DNA of 64,000 nucleotides from positions 186,001 through 250,000 of the forward strand of contig JAULBX010000003.1 in NCBI GenBank assembly GCA_032358255.1, in the 5' to 3' direction. The notes under the pieces are model-generated. The model was not told the origin of the DNA. It saw only the letters and a program-made list of their open reading frames with translations, and ran no database searches. Shown in pieces: positions 40,701 through 52,400 of the stretch. The position numbers and the translations under genes are program-made. How positions within the stretch are numbered: the stretch's first letter is position 1; every line of letters begins with the position of its first letter. This stretch comes from Heterotrichella gracilis (lineage: Eukaryota; Sar; Xanthophyceae; Tribonematales; Xanthonemataceae).

Positions 40701-43700
40701 ATGTTTGGCGGAGGGTGGGTGGCATAAGGGGGAATGTGGGTGCGTGTGCGTGGCCGGCGCCTGTGCCCGTGCTTGTGCGCATGCATGTGCCTGACTGTGG
40801 GTCGCGGCGACCTCCCCAGCCCACCCCGCCCCACTCACCCCCACCAGCAGCGGCTGCGCCACCTCCCTGAGCTTGCTTGCCCCAACTGCCAGGTCCTGCA
40901 TGGCGAAGTTGGCGTGGTAGTCGCACGCAAGGTCAAAGGTAAGCTCGCCCTCTGCAGGGGGGGAGGGGGGAGAAGGGGTGAGAGGGCGGGTCAGGATGCG
41001 CATGTGTGTGTGTGAGGGGTAATGGAAGGGTGCGGGGGCGATGAGTGCATGGCAAAGTTGGCGTGGTAGTCGCATGCGAGGTCAAAGGTTTGGGGGCCCT
41101 CTGCAAGGGGGGGATAGGGAAGGGGAGAGAGGGCAGGACGGGGTGTGCATGTGGTTTTTATAATGGGTGTGCGGGAGCTCCCACCCCTCCATTACTCCCG
41201 GGAGAGGTAATGGAGGGATGCGGGGTTGATGAATGCATGGCAGGGCAGGTCAGGTGTCGGGGCGCCGCCTTCATGGTGATGTGCTGGTGGTGCGGTATGG
41301 TGGTTTGTGGTGTGATGCGGTAGTGTTGTGATTTGTGATGAGGTGGTGTGGGGTATGGTGGTGTGTGTGATGGAGATGTGGGGTGCCGTGTAAGAGGCTG
41401 CGCCACTTGAGCAGTTCTGCCCTGCCTCTACCACCAGCCCAGGGCTACTTGAACCTAGTATACACCTGGGTGGATGGGAATGGCAATCTCACCCACCCAC
41501 CATCACTGCCACACCCGCAACCCACTGCCCCACTCTTTAGAAAATTTCTTTTCCAAGAGAAATCCTTTTCCAAGAGAAATCCCCTCACAGCAACCAGCTG
41601 CCTGCCCTGCATGGGTGCTAGGGCCCATGCGCCCTATGGCCACGCAAATGCTCTCCTTGCTTCCCGACACCTCCCTGTGGGGCAGCCCCATGCCCTGACA
41701 CCAGCAACTCCGCCACCACCCCCCGTCGTTTGCGCAGTTGCTCGTGTCCGATTGACATCCTTCACCATGCGCTCCCTCCTCCCTACCTTTTTGCTCTCCC
41801 TAGCGCATGCCACCCTCCGCCACGGCCACCACCCCCCACTCCCCGACCACCACCGCCACCGCCACCCACCCGCAATCAGCTGCGCCACCTTAAGCAGTCG
41901 CTCGTGCACCCTGCGCTTAATGGCAGCCAGCACGCTCTCCTTGCTCCCAGACACATTCTCCAAGAGCATGCCACCCACCACCACCACCACCCACCCACCA
42001 CCCACACCACCACCACCACCCACCTGCAATCAGCTGCGCCACTTTGAGCAATCGCTCGTGCCCCCTGCGCTTGATGGCAGCCAGGATGCTCTCCTTGCTC
42101 CCAGACACCTCGTTGTTCTGCCAGGGCACCCCCGCCTCGAGGAACGCGCGGTTGAGGTTGGGGTGCGACTTCTGTGCCGCGAATCCCCGGATGTCCTCCG
42201 GGGTGCACTTGAGGATGTCCTGGGATTGGAAATGGCACAGTGTTGGGATGGAGGTTCATTAAGGGGGCTGGTGGGTAGGTGGGGTGGACGTGCACTTCGG
42301 ATTACACCATGTGTGCAAGGGTGTGGTGGGGCATCAATGCGGTATCACTTCCTGAATTTCTCCAAAGTGCGCTTTCAGGGTGGCCTGGGATGGGGCCGTT
42401 GCAGAGGTTTGGAATTTTAAACTCCCAGTAGTACAGCCAAATGAGCCCTCGACACTGACAAAGAAGACTGAGGCGGCGCTCACCTTGGCCATTTTGAGTG
42501 AGTCGGCATTGTTCCCCCCAAAACCGATGCTCGCTGGCTTCACCTTTTGTGCATGTCTATCACCAAGATGCATATTTTGCTCGTGACTCTAAAGAGTTTT
42601 GTGCGTCCAGGTCCTCACCTTCCCTTTGGCCATCTGCGCATACTGCGCCAGCAGGTGCGCGGGCGCGTCCTCCCCGCACCGGTTGCACATCCTGCGCCCC
42701 GCAAAGTTGGTGTTCTTGCACTTTGTGCACTGCCAGCTCTGGTCGCCAGCGGCAGGGGAGGGGGCGGCGGCGGCAGCGTACGGCATGGTCTGCCAGGGTG
42801 GGAGGTGAGGCGTGGTCATGTCGATGCCATGGTGGTGGTGGTGGGCAATGTTGATGGTGGCGAATTGAAATATGCAGAGTGGATGGCTGGGGCAGGCGAT
42901 TTGATGGTATGGGTGGTGGCAAGGGAGAAACCCTTGTGCGGTACACCGATAATGCATGCATATGTGGGGTTGCAGAGGCTGCTTTGGCTGAGGCGGCAAC
43001 GCGCATCAGAGTCCACAGCGTTGAGAAAACCTACCGCCGGCGTTGCGTTTGGCAGGGCCAGCGACGCCCCAGCTGTGCCCGCCTTTCGAGCCCTGGCAGC
43101 AACGTTGGCCGCCCGGTTGGCCTCCCGCAGGGCCTCCACCTGAGCAGGGGTTTGCCTGCAAGAACACAGATTTGTGCCTATCAATCAAAGTTGCCCTGCT
43201 GGATGTTGCCTGGGATAGTGCACTTGGCTGGCAGCAGGTTTTGAGGGTGCCAAGCAAAGGTATGGAGGTGTAAAATGGAAACTGCAGGGACTTACTCATC
43301 GAGGCGTTTGTAGCCCTCTATGTATTGCCTACAGTACGGGCACTTGACACCCGAGTCGGCCTGCGGAGAGAGTGTAAACCTTCAGCCACAGTGCATTCGG
43401 ATAAAGCAGTGCGTGTGTGCATTCAAATCATGCGCGGATGGGTTGCTTTGGGTGGTGACGGCCGGCGACCAAGAGCGCCCAACTGGCTTAAATGAAGAAC
43501 GATTCAATATGCAACCCCGTTTTACTGGCGTAACAACAAAGTAGGGTTGGTATGCAAGCTGGGACCAAAACAAGTGGACGTGATGCCGACTCCAAGTGGG
43601 GCAGGTCTGTTCTGTAAGGAGCGGGCGTGATCACTGTCGACAAGAAACGGCATTAACCCTTGCCTTGAATATATTTGATGCCCGAAGCCTGCTCACGCAG

Positions 43701-43855
43701 CCCGCGCACACGCTGTGCTTGCATGGCACGAACGACACTTTCACAGCCATCTCCATGCACACGAAGCATGGCTCCTCCCCTTCTTTGGGATGACAGTCTT
43801 CATCCTTTGCCTCATCCCCAGGAGCCCAAATGCTCTTGTTCCATACTGAAGCCAT
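34795..43855 (-). CDS. RING protein with two RanBP2-type zinc fingers and helical repeats
   Basis: Fifteen exons (minus) join in frame to 1,068 residues: 43664-43855, 43296-43360, 43035-43155, 42619-42789, 42024-42219, 40839-40951, 40305-40359, 39672-39874, 39190-39372, 38699-38799, 38101-38173, 37470-37733, 37011-37226, 35349-36465 and 34795-34931. A C3HC4 RING (CFVC, CKH, CAGC, CPYC) spans residues 30-75, implying ubiquitin E3 activity. A RanBP2/NZF finger (WQCTKC, MCNRCG) lies near 145-168. Residues 184-579 form helical repeats that faintly resemble Pumilio units (HANFAMQDLA, THVMQRFA, GHLLVKRLLE). A 440-residue Pro/Gln/Ala-rich region follows. A second finger (WQCTTCTYR, LACAICG) ends the protein. 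RanBP2 fingers bind RNA or ubiquitin, so RNA-linked ubiquitination is possible (inference). Intron 1 uses a GC donor. Intron 13 contains the assembly gap. Confidence 0.88.
36473..36708. repeat. 78-base tandem repeat running into the assembly gap
   Basis: Units start at 36473, 36551, 36629 and (cut off) 36707, each 78 bases apart. They share GGGGAGGTTGCCAATGAGAC and a following AT-rich stretch. The first unit abuts the acceptor of the proline-rich exon. The array disappears into N, so its full length is unknown. Confidence 0.92.
36709..36808. other. Assembly gap (100 N)
   Basis: Exactly 100 N, the usual placeholder for a gap of unknown size. It lies within an intron of the RING gene and directly follows a tandem repeat, which probably caused the break. 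Confidence 0.99.
37779..37851 (-). repeat. Ghost of RING-gene exon 12 (acceptor side)
   Basis: This copies two parts of 37628-37748 with the middle deleted and keeps the TTAAGGGTTGAG that follows the source. TTAGGGTTTAGGGTTT lies between source and copy. Confidence 0.8.
38441..38521 (-). repeat. Ghost of RING-gene exon 10, copy A (donor side)
   Basis: This relates to the exon edge at 38692-38750 (TCCACCGCCTTGAGG). It is closer to copy B (38573-38662) than to the exon, and both share a long downstream block (CAATCACCTTCAGACCTATC). The pair therefore arose by a later duplication of one ghost. Confidence 0.8.
38573..38662 (-). repeat. Ghost of RING-gene exon 10, copy B (donor side)
   Basis: Second copy of the same edge. 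It keeps CCTTAGGTCCACCGCCTTG as in the exon and lies about 120 bases from the exon donor. Confidence 0.85.
39020..39104 (-). repeat. Ghost of RING-gene exon 9 (donor side)
   Basis: This is a diverged copy of 39186-39272 (CCTTGAAGGCCTGTGGC and what follows), about 168 bases downstream in the gene. The GT donor motif is still partly visible. Confidence 0.8.
39968..40039 (-). repeat. Ghost of RING-gene exon 8 (acceptor side)
   Basis: This is a copy of 39811-39883 including the exon start (GTGCCTAGGAGGGA). It lies upstream of the true acceptor in the gene's direction. Confidence 0.85.
41045..41117 (-). repeat. Ghost of RING-gene exon 6 (acceptor side)
   Basis: This is a near-copy of 40896-40967 (AAGTTGGCGTGGTAGTCGCA), about 149 bases away. 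A weaker trace follows at 41225-41250. Confidence 0.85.
41871..41955 (-). repeat. Ghost of RING-gene exon 5 (donor side)
   Basis: This is a copy of 42021-42108 (encoding SKESILAAIKRRGHERLLKV) with its donor, about 150 bases downstream. Shorter traces occur near 41393-41425 and 41640-41680, so this edge has been copied at least twice. Confidence 0.88.
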
Positions 43856-44640
43856 GGTTTAGGCAGGGCTATGATTGAGGCAAGATGGGCGCGTTATCAC
43901 CAAACCTTGTTCATGGTGGATAGGGGTGCTGTCACTACAAACCTCAACAACCAGTCCGGCGATCCTCCTACACAACCAGCCTGAAGACGCAATAGCTTGG
44001 TTGGCTGTTTGTAGCAGTGCTGGCTCTGCGATCTGTAGCGACCATTGGGCAGGAGAATGCACACACTGTCCTTCCCACTGGCCTGCTTTCCTATTATTCC
44101 CCTTGTCTCGAGACACAATGCATGCATGCATGTTTCGCACTGTTTCGTGGAGCCCCAAGGCGTTGGAAAACATTACAGAACGCTCCAAAGGTTGCAACTG
44201 GAACATTTTAGCTTTGCAAAGAAACCCATGACCATCTGCGACACCTGTGGTTTGAATTTACCCTTGAAACCGCTCAGCTGCATGCAACCCCACGACAAGT
44301 TTCTCAAACTGCTCTTGCGGTACCCAGTCGTTGGCGAACCCACCACCTGTTCACGTTTTCAGCGCAACGCTGTGCTCTATAAGTTGGGTTAGTGGAGTAG
44401 CCGCATCAGCCTTCGTTTATATCCCTCTACGGGTTTAATTCTGTAGTCATAAACCCCAGTTGGTGCAACCACCACTTGCGACCGTGTATAGCTAGCAGCG
44501 AGTATATATAGCTGCAGTGCAACGATGTCCAGCTGTTACCTGTCAACGTTTCACCGTGCTGGAGTGCTGCACAGCGCCTCGGGGGGTTTTCGTCCTCGCA
44601 TGCGCCCTGTCAACATGCCCAGGACCAACAAGCGACTCCC
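43856..44640. other. Intergenic region upstream of the RING gene
   Basis: This lies beyond the start of the leftward RING gene and should include its promoter. Short frames in both directions show no domain. Nothing else is supported. Confidence 0.45.
44503..44510 (+). promoter_or_regulatory. Possible TATA box
   Basis: TATATATA lies about 130 bases before the first plausible exon of the tentative rightward gene at 44641. There is no other support. Confidence 0.3.
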
Positions 44641-45825
44641 TTGTCGTTCCTAGTGGGCGCCGTACAGAATCAGCAGGGCGCGAGGGATCTAGAAGAGATC
44701 TTAGTGGGCAGACCAGTCCTGTATGTAGGTCCTGTGAGCCTTGCCTTGCTCTCTGTTCTCAAAGCCATTGCCACGCTGGCTAGTGTGTTCCCCATTGCAT
44801 ACCGTTGGGTACATAAACCTGTCTGGGGCTAGGTGCTGAGGCACAGTGTATGTTGCTTCTGTAGTTTCCAACACACTAGCTGAAAAAGGCAGTGGCTGTT
44901 GGTTGCAACTGGACGTCTACCTTGGGGAGGACAGGGCTCAATCCTTTGCCAACACCGCCGGCAAACTGAGGGAGGATGCCGACAACAGCATCACGGCGCT
45001 GCAAGGGTGTGTGCTGGGGTGCCTGCCTCCGGAAACTATAACCAAACGCAAGCTGACATCAGTTCGAGTATCCGGATGGGCGGGTGATGGAGCTCAGCAG
45101 GTGGCCAATGGCAGCAGGCCTAGGCGACACCTTGGCAGGCATCGCAGCAGTCCGCATAAACCTCACCAAGCCTTGGTACCGGGTATGGGGCTGAGCCCTT
45201 CTCCCATGTAGATGTGCCGGGGTGTACCCTGTTATCACTCCAGCTAACTAACATATAGGGCCTGCGTGTAAGCGTACTAGGGTGGCATTGTGCCACCCTA
45301 GCTACCGGTATGTTCCAAGACGTTTGTCAGCTTGTTCTACTGGAGCGTTGTTGTTGTGCTTGGCTTGCTTTAAATTTAAAAGCTGTGGACAAACTTTGAT
45401 GGCAACGGTTGATGGCAGCGCGTGCACAGCTGTGTTTGCCGCGTGCTGGGGCCCTGGATGGAGTGTTTACCATTTGGACAACAGCCCAGGTTGTGGCCAG
45501 CTGTATAGGTTCATGTTCAGGCATATCAGTTTACTTCAGGCATTTATTGTAACAGAGTGGATGTGTAACCTGTATACACGTATGTGAGTGTATATCGCAA
45601 GCGTTGGGGTGTGTAGACATAAGCAAAATGTTTCCAGCTACCTTGTATTTCTCACGTCAGTGCCTTGCAATTACATAGCCTTCTGATATGTAGGTGGGCG
45701 ACTGTTCCCTGTCCGTGGGTCACCTCATCTTCCTGAAATACGTAACGTTGCCCTGCACTATTGCTGTGTACAAGGTTCTTATATTCAGTGGGCAGAGAAG
45801 CAGTTCACATTTGAGGCCAGTGTGA
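44641..45825 (+). CDS. Tentative unidentified gene (partial model)
   Basis: Four stretches look like exons: 44641-44724 (GAVQNQQGARDLEEILVGRP), 44848-45009 (LDVYLGEDRAQSFANTAGKL), 45063-45182 (EYPDGRVMELSRWPMAAGLG, ending NLTKPWYR at a GTATGG donor) and 45694-45825 (VGDCSLSVGHLIFLKYVTLP, ending at a stop). Each has protein-like composition and at least one good splice border. The joins between the first three are not cleanly in phase, so the model is incomplete or the locus is decayed. I do not recognise the family. It lies between the divergent RING gene and the CBP60-like gene. Confidence 0.3.
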
Positions 45826-46403
45826 GTCCTGTTGGCTTTCAAAGAATGCAAAGGCTTGTATGATCCAACTGCACTTGGATGATCCAACCGCAAATTGTAG
45901 TTGATCCAACCTGTAATCATTATCGTAACCTCCATTTAAAACAATTGTGGGTATTATGAACCAAACACGGGGAGGGAACCACATGGCCATGTGGCGCCAG
46001 TAGGAATCGCGGAAGGGAAAGCGCCCAGAAGCTGTGAGGTAGTCGCCTTCTGTGCAACGGAAAAGCCATCCTGCAAACCGACACGAGATAAACCAAGCCC
46101 CGCTCTTGTCCACTTCGCGTCAGCTATCCGTGGTTTAAAAGGACCCAAAGCTGTTAGAAGCTGAGCCCCACTTGTTCCCATGGCTGCCCACCTGCTTCTA
46201 ACGCCCCTGGTTTAAACGCTTGGTACGTCAGCTCACGAAAGATTGGCCAGCACAGGGTCACATCGCTCCTGCACGGTCCCATCAAGGGACCAGCCTCGGC
46301 ATCGAGGCCGAACGGCTACTCTTTGTCAAAACCCACTTCGGACATCCGCCCCTAGCTCCGTGTTGCGGCCTTGCTAGGCATCGTGAGTGCCGGGCTAGGT
46401 GCC

Positions 46404-49400
46404 ATGGATGACCCGCCACGGCCCGTCAGGATCCCCACCGAGCTCCAGGCTTGTCCTGCGAAGCCGTTGGAGGTAGGTTTTTCTTCCTGCTGATGTATGA
46501 TACCGCCCTTGCCTTGACCTACCAGTACCCACAGCGTCAACGGGGTGAACCCACTGTTGCAGGACTACGTCCGCGGGAGGGTGGTGCAGTTTGCCTCGGC
46601 TTTTGGGCGGAAGATCAACCCAACGGCGTCACACCAGGCACTGCACCAGGCAGCCTTGCAAACCATCACCGAGCTGCCTGCTCCTGAGCTGGGAGCGGCC
46701 TCTGCCGATAACCGAGACCTCCAGCTGGTGTTCAGACACGACTGCCTGTAAGTTGCCGCATGCCATGACATCGTGGTGGCCGGCCTGACCTTGCTACGTT
46801 CGGTTGTGGGTACTTAAAAAATTGCTTGGGCACCAGGCTAGTGAGGCAAACCGTCGAGGACTCACGTCACCTTGGTCATAAAATACAACCAGGCTGGGGT
46901 TGTAGGATGCCCATCGTACCGGCGGCACCAGCACAGACACCAATGGCAAGCCAGAGCCTTGTGTCACAGCCACCTTAGGGGTGATGACAACGTTGCATCC
47001 ATGGCCCATGTTACCCAGGTTTTGTCACTGTCAAATCACATCCATGGCCCATGTTACCCAGGTTTTGTCACTGTCAAATCACCAGTAGCTGCCATAGGGT
47101 ACACACCCACCCACCACCTTGCCCACCCCACCCACCCACCCACCCTTCCACCCTAAATTGATGGCGAGCACCACCCATTTTCACTCACCAGTCCTGTTGG
47201 GATCACCACAGCTCGCTGGGTCTTGTGTGTCACACCCACCGCCACCGCCACTGCCACCAGATCCTGCACCATCCCGCACCGCTGCCCTGGAGTCAGCCTT
47301 GGCGTCCAAACACAGCAAACTGTCTTGCAGGGCCTCACCCACGCCAAACCGCCAACAGCTGCCTAAAGTACCACCTGAAGTTTCCTCTACACCAGGGCCC
47401 TGCAAAACCTCAACCCCTCACCATGTTTTTTGCAGGAGCTTGGGTTGCCTGGACCTCCAGTGCGTGCTGTGCGAGCACAACCCGCACAGGCGCTGCAACG
47501 TCAACTTCTCGCCCAAGTACCTGGTGAATGACGTGCTCAAGGCAAAGTGCGAGGCGCCCATCCGAGTGGAGATCATCGACCGGTCAACCGGTATGCCCTT
47601 CAACGAAGACCTGCCAGACATCCATCTAGAGGTAAATTTTAACACAGTTTGACGACAGCAGCCTGACAGCAGCCTGCAATTTGGAAAGGGACGATGGGAA
47701 CTTCCGGTCGGTGTGGCGCACAACATTTTGATTGATTCAGTTGTGGATGGTTCCGGATGTCAGGAGGACTTGCACACCAAACGATGCATTCCCCCCAAAT
47801 TTCAGTCGTTCATTGCATATCTACTTCTTTGGCGCCTGGTAGTGCGGTGTTGGGTGGGGGTGGCAGTGGAGCGGCCATCTGGGACCAAAGTCTGGGAGGG
47901 CCAATCGCCGTCCGTACAAATGGCAACCCTGGTGGCAATGCTGCCCCCATATGTACGCCATGTCTGCTGTCGGCATCTGTCCTTGCCGCCGCCGCTGATG
48001 AACCTTTCAGATCCCTGACCACACTCTCTGCGCCATGCCTGCGGTTGGCCATTGGGTGCTGATAGCGTTATTTTGCTATTTGACCATTGTTTTCTCTGAC
48101 ACCCTCATTTTGTGCTGCGCCTGCAGATGGCCATCCTGGACGGCAACGCGTACGACGCCAAATGCCTGGATGCAGGCCAAGGCAAGGAGGAGGACCTGGA
48201 CGGTTGCGGGCTGCTACTAAACAACAAGGTATGAGCATGCGCATTGTACTTTAAACCCTACCAAGGGTACGAGGTACTGCCTCGTACCTCGTACCCTCTA
48301 CAAAGGGTGCGCAATGGCTGCTGTGTATTAGCGAAATGCATTGCAACGTGCCTACCATGCTTGCGCCTGACTGGGTGGATGATCGGACTGCATTTGCTGC
48401 TGCACATTGACAACTTCACCCCTTTTCCTGCAGGCGCAACCACTGCTTGTGCCAGGTGGCGCCGCCTCGCACAACGCCAGCTCCAAAGTGGTGGTGCAGC
48501 TCAGCGTAAGCGCCCTAAACCCTACACAACCTTGCGATGCACATGCAAAACCCTACAATGCACATGGGCAATCCAACAGCCCTGGCGGCAGCTCTTGTTG
48601 TGGTGGTGCAGCTTAGCGGACGGTCATGCCCTACAGTGCACACCAAACACCCAACAAATGGGCACAGGAGTTCCTGTACGGCCTGCAAAGACTGTACGAA
48701 TGTTGACATTGCATTGCCAAACCGGTCTGTGCACAGCCAAGAATTTTGCAATTCCCAGCTATCACGCATGTTGGGCTTCTGATTGCTGGCTAGCGTCTTG
48801 CATGCATGACAGTCACGTGATCCAATTGCATCCACCCAGCCACGATATCCACCCACTCGCAAGGGAGCAATGGCACTTCACTTCGACCACACTACCACCA
48901 TTCCCAGGGGATCAGAAATAGGACTATCCTAGTCTCCCTGCCATCCCCACCTTTCACCCCGTGCTCTCCCCCTGCGCAGAAAGGCGTGGCTCAGCTTCCA
49001 GACCTGCACGTGTCTGATAGCAGCGAGGCCATGCTGTCTGGGCGCAAGCCTCCCTTCAGGCTGCTGGTGCGGGCGGTGCACTCGGGGGGCGCGGGGTCAA
49101 GCATCAGGCACGCGGTATCCGAAGGCTTTGTGGTACGCCTCGAACCCTAAACCTTAATCAACTCAAATCAATCCCTATAACAAGTAGACAGTATGGCATG
49201 TGGGGAAAGGGGGTGGGGGTCAGGCATCAGGCATGCTGTGTCGGAAGGCTTTGTGGTGCGCCTTATACCCAAGTCAACCCTAGTAAATGCCTAAGTCAAG
49301 TAGGCGCAATGGCAGGGCCACGCGTGGGGTGGGTGGGAGGGAGGGGTTGCTCATGCATCAGGCATGCAGTGTCTGAAGGCTGTGTGGTGCACCCTTTGCA

Positions 49401-52400
49401 TGGAATGTGGGCTGCGTGGGGTACATGTGTTTTGATTTGGGGCTGCAGATTGGCTGCATTGGGTCTGCATCCCGGAGCACAGTGGCTGCATGTGGCTGCA
49501 TTGGGTGATGTGTGGGTGGGGTGATGTGTGGTGGGGTGGGTGCATGGGTAGCAGAGCCATGGGGAAGTGGGTGCATGTGCGCTGCATTTGGGGTACACTA
49601 GATGAGGCGCCCCAGCACACGGGGGCGCAGTGCTGGGTGCGGGAGCTACCACACTGACGTGGTCAGGTGGACTGCTTGTTGGCTGCGTGAATGCCCAATT
49701 TACTCACAACTGCGCCCCAAGGCTGCCACCTGTACCCACACTTGCACTGCTGGCAAGGAAAACATGGGATGTCGCAAATGCTTGAGCACAGGGGCAAGGG
49801 GGCCTGCAGTAAACATTTCGCATTATCCCTGCCGCCCAACTTTCCACCCAGGTTGCCACTCTCGGCCCTGTACTCTGCTGACACCACTCCCTCACCCACC
49901 CAGGTCGCCACTCGCCGCACCCGCACCGCGGGCAAGGTGGAAATCCCCAACGTGGATGACCACGTGAGCAAGCTCGAGCACATGGGCAAGGAGACTGTGA
50001 AGAAGCTGCAGGATCTGAAGACTGCCGCCGCGCAGTCGGGGATCGACATCTCCGTGCCCGACAACTGCATCAACAAGGGTGGGTGATGGTGGTCGTGTGG
50101 GTGTGTGGGGGGTGATGGCAAGGGTATAAGAACCAAGACAATTGTTATGGTATTACACTTGGTGATGGGGTGGGTTGGCCATGCACATGATGGGGCTGCA
50201 TTCGTGGCTAGGGTTGCGGGGTGCAGTAGCATGTATGTGAGCAAAGAGGCAGTGGAGAGGCTGCAGGACCTGCAGATTGCAGTTGGGCGTTAGAACCTTT
50301 GTGGCGAGAATTGCACCAGCAATGGTGGGTGAGGATCGTATTGGTGCGTGGGCATCTTATAGTGCTGCACTGAGAAAGTGGGTTTGGGGGCCATGAGCAT
50401 CCACTCTGCCAAGGAATCTGGAGATGCTGCATGATTTGAAGGGCGCGTTCGTGCATTTGGGCAGTAGGCACCAGTGTTGCTGACAGCTGCATCAACAAGG
50501 GTGGGTGGTGGTAGTGGCGGTGACGTGGTTGGGGAGGGCTTATTTTACTTCTGCATCGTCAGCGGTATGTGGTAAGAGTAGCATCAGCATCCACAAGGGT
50601 AATTGGACTGTAAATTTGGGTCTGAAAAATGTGCAGTAAGGCATTGCCAGCTGCATGCATTTCATGTAATTCACACTTCCTGCATGATTGTGGGGCCTGC
50701 TGAATTGCCTGGCTGAAGCAATAACACCCTGCAGCCGGCAGTTCCGCAAGCTGTGTCCACCTGATGGTCTAAGGGTATTCGAATGTGTACAGCATCAGCA
50801 ATCGCATGGTGCCCACCAAATTAGCGCTGCGTGGCACGAGCCAAACCAACCAACCCCTGCCGCCCCCTTTTGTGCAGTCGGCGAGTTCCGCAAGCTGTCT
50901 CTACTGGCTGAGGGCGACGGCCACCTGCGCCAGAAGCTGCAGCAGGTGCTGAAGCTGAGTAAAGAGAAGTGGGACGACGCGCGGGACCACGCCATGCGGG
51001 CGGTGGTGGCGGACAACCGCATGCGGATCTGGTACGCGGGGGGTGGTGGGCATAGTCATAGTCGTGGTCATGGTTATGTGTGCCTGGGACCTTGCCGTGC
51101 ATTTGTGTGTGGGGTGTGCATTTATGCGGGGATTATAGACAGCCGCATGCACTGGTGGTACGCTGGCGGACCACGGGCAAGGTTTGGATGCGTGGTTAAT
51201 TGGTGACATGCTTACAATCGCATTCACTCCTGGACGAGATACACAGCCACACCTGCAGGCGGTGGTGGTAGGCAATAGCATGCCGGATGTTGTCCACGCG
51301 ATGATCGTAGCCCTGTGTGGCTTTGTTGCTGTCGATGCGATGATCTTACCTCCTGTGCGGCCTGGTGGCTGCCCTTGCAATGATCTAACCCCTGTGTGGC
51401 TGTGTTTCTTGTAGGTATGCCGACAAGAACAACATGGAGGTTGGGCTCCTGTTCACATGCAGGCTGGGGAATGTGGACCTGGAGCGGCCAGTAGGTGAGT
51501 GGAAATGGAACCGTAGGGTTTTGGACACTAGGCAAGGGGGTTGGGGTTGGGGGAGGAGGGGGGGCAGGGAACTTGGAACCCTGGGCAAGGGTCTGGTCTA
51601 TGTGGAGAATGTAGGGAAAAGTCTATCTGTAGGGGAACGTGGCCAGGACGTCCTTAAGAACGCCCTTTTGTAAGTCACAACGAGCACGTATGGGTCAGCT
51701 GTCAATCCTACACAGTGGCCAAGGGCTGCTGTCAAGACTCACCTCCACTTGTGGCAAAGCAAAACGGAATTGTAAGCCCAAATCCCAATCCTTGAATGCC
51801 CGTGAACCTCGAACCCCCCCCCTCTCTTCAGGCCTCCTGCAGAAGAAGTCCCAGGATGGCAGCCAGACCACCATGGAGGCCACACTCATGGCGCAGCAGA
51901 CGCCGGCGCAGAGGGAGCAGGTGGGTGGGTTGGGGCATTTCATGGGGCAATCTCATTTTATTTGGGCAATTTCATGGGGCAATCTCATTATGGGGATTGA
52001 TGAAACGGGGCAATTTCAGTATAGGAGGTGGCAGATGCACAGGTAGAGTGATCATCAGTTGTAGAGCAATGGCACCTCCCCATATAAGTCCAAAGCGACA
52101 CCCACCCTTTGCTTGGCAATGAATGTTCGAATTTGGTATTTTGAGTGGACTTAAAAGAGGTTGCCATAAAAGAGGTTGCCATACAGCACCCACTTTTCTC
52201 ATTCCCATGTTGTCGGGGATGTAAATTGCAATAGGCTACTCCTAGAAGCAGTCAATGCGCCTGGGACAGGCTGTGCATGATTTATATGATAACTTACGTT
52301 TGTTTCTTTTCCCCAATCCCAGGTCCGCCAGCTCCAGCCCCAGGGGGTGCAGGCCTGGTGGCAGCCGGGCCACCCTGGGTGGGCCATCTACCCAGTGGAT

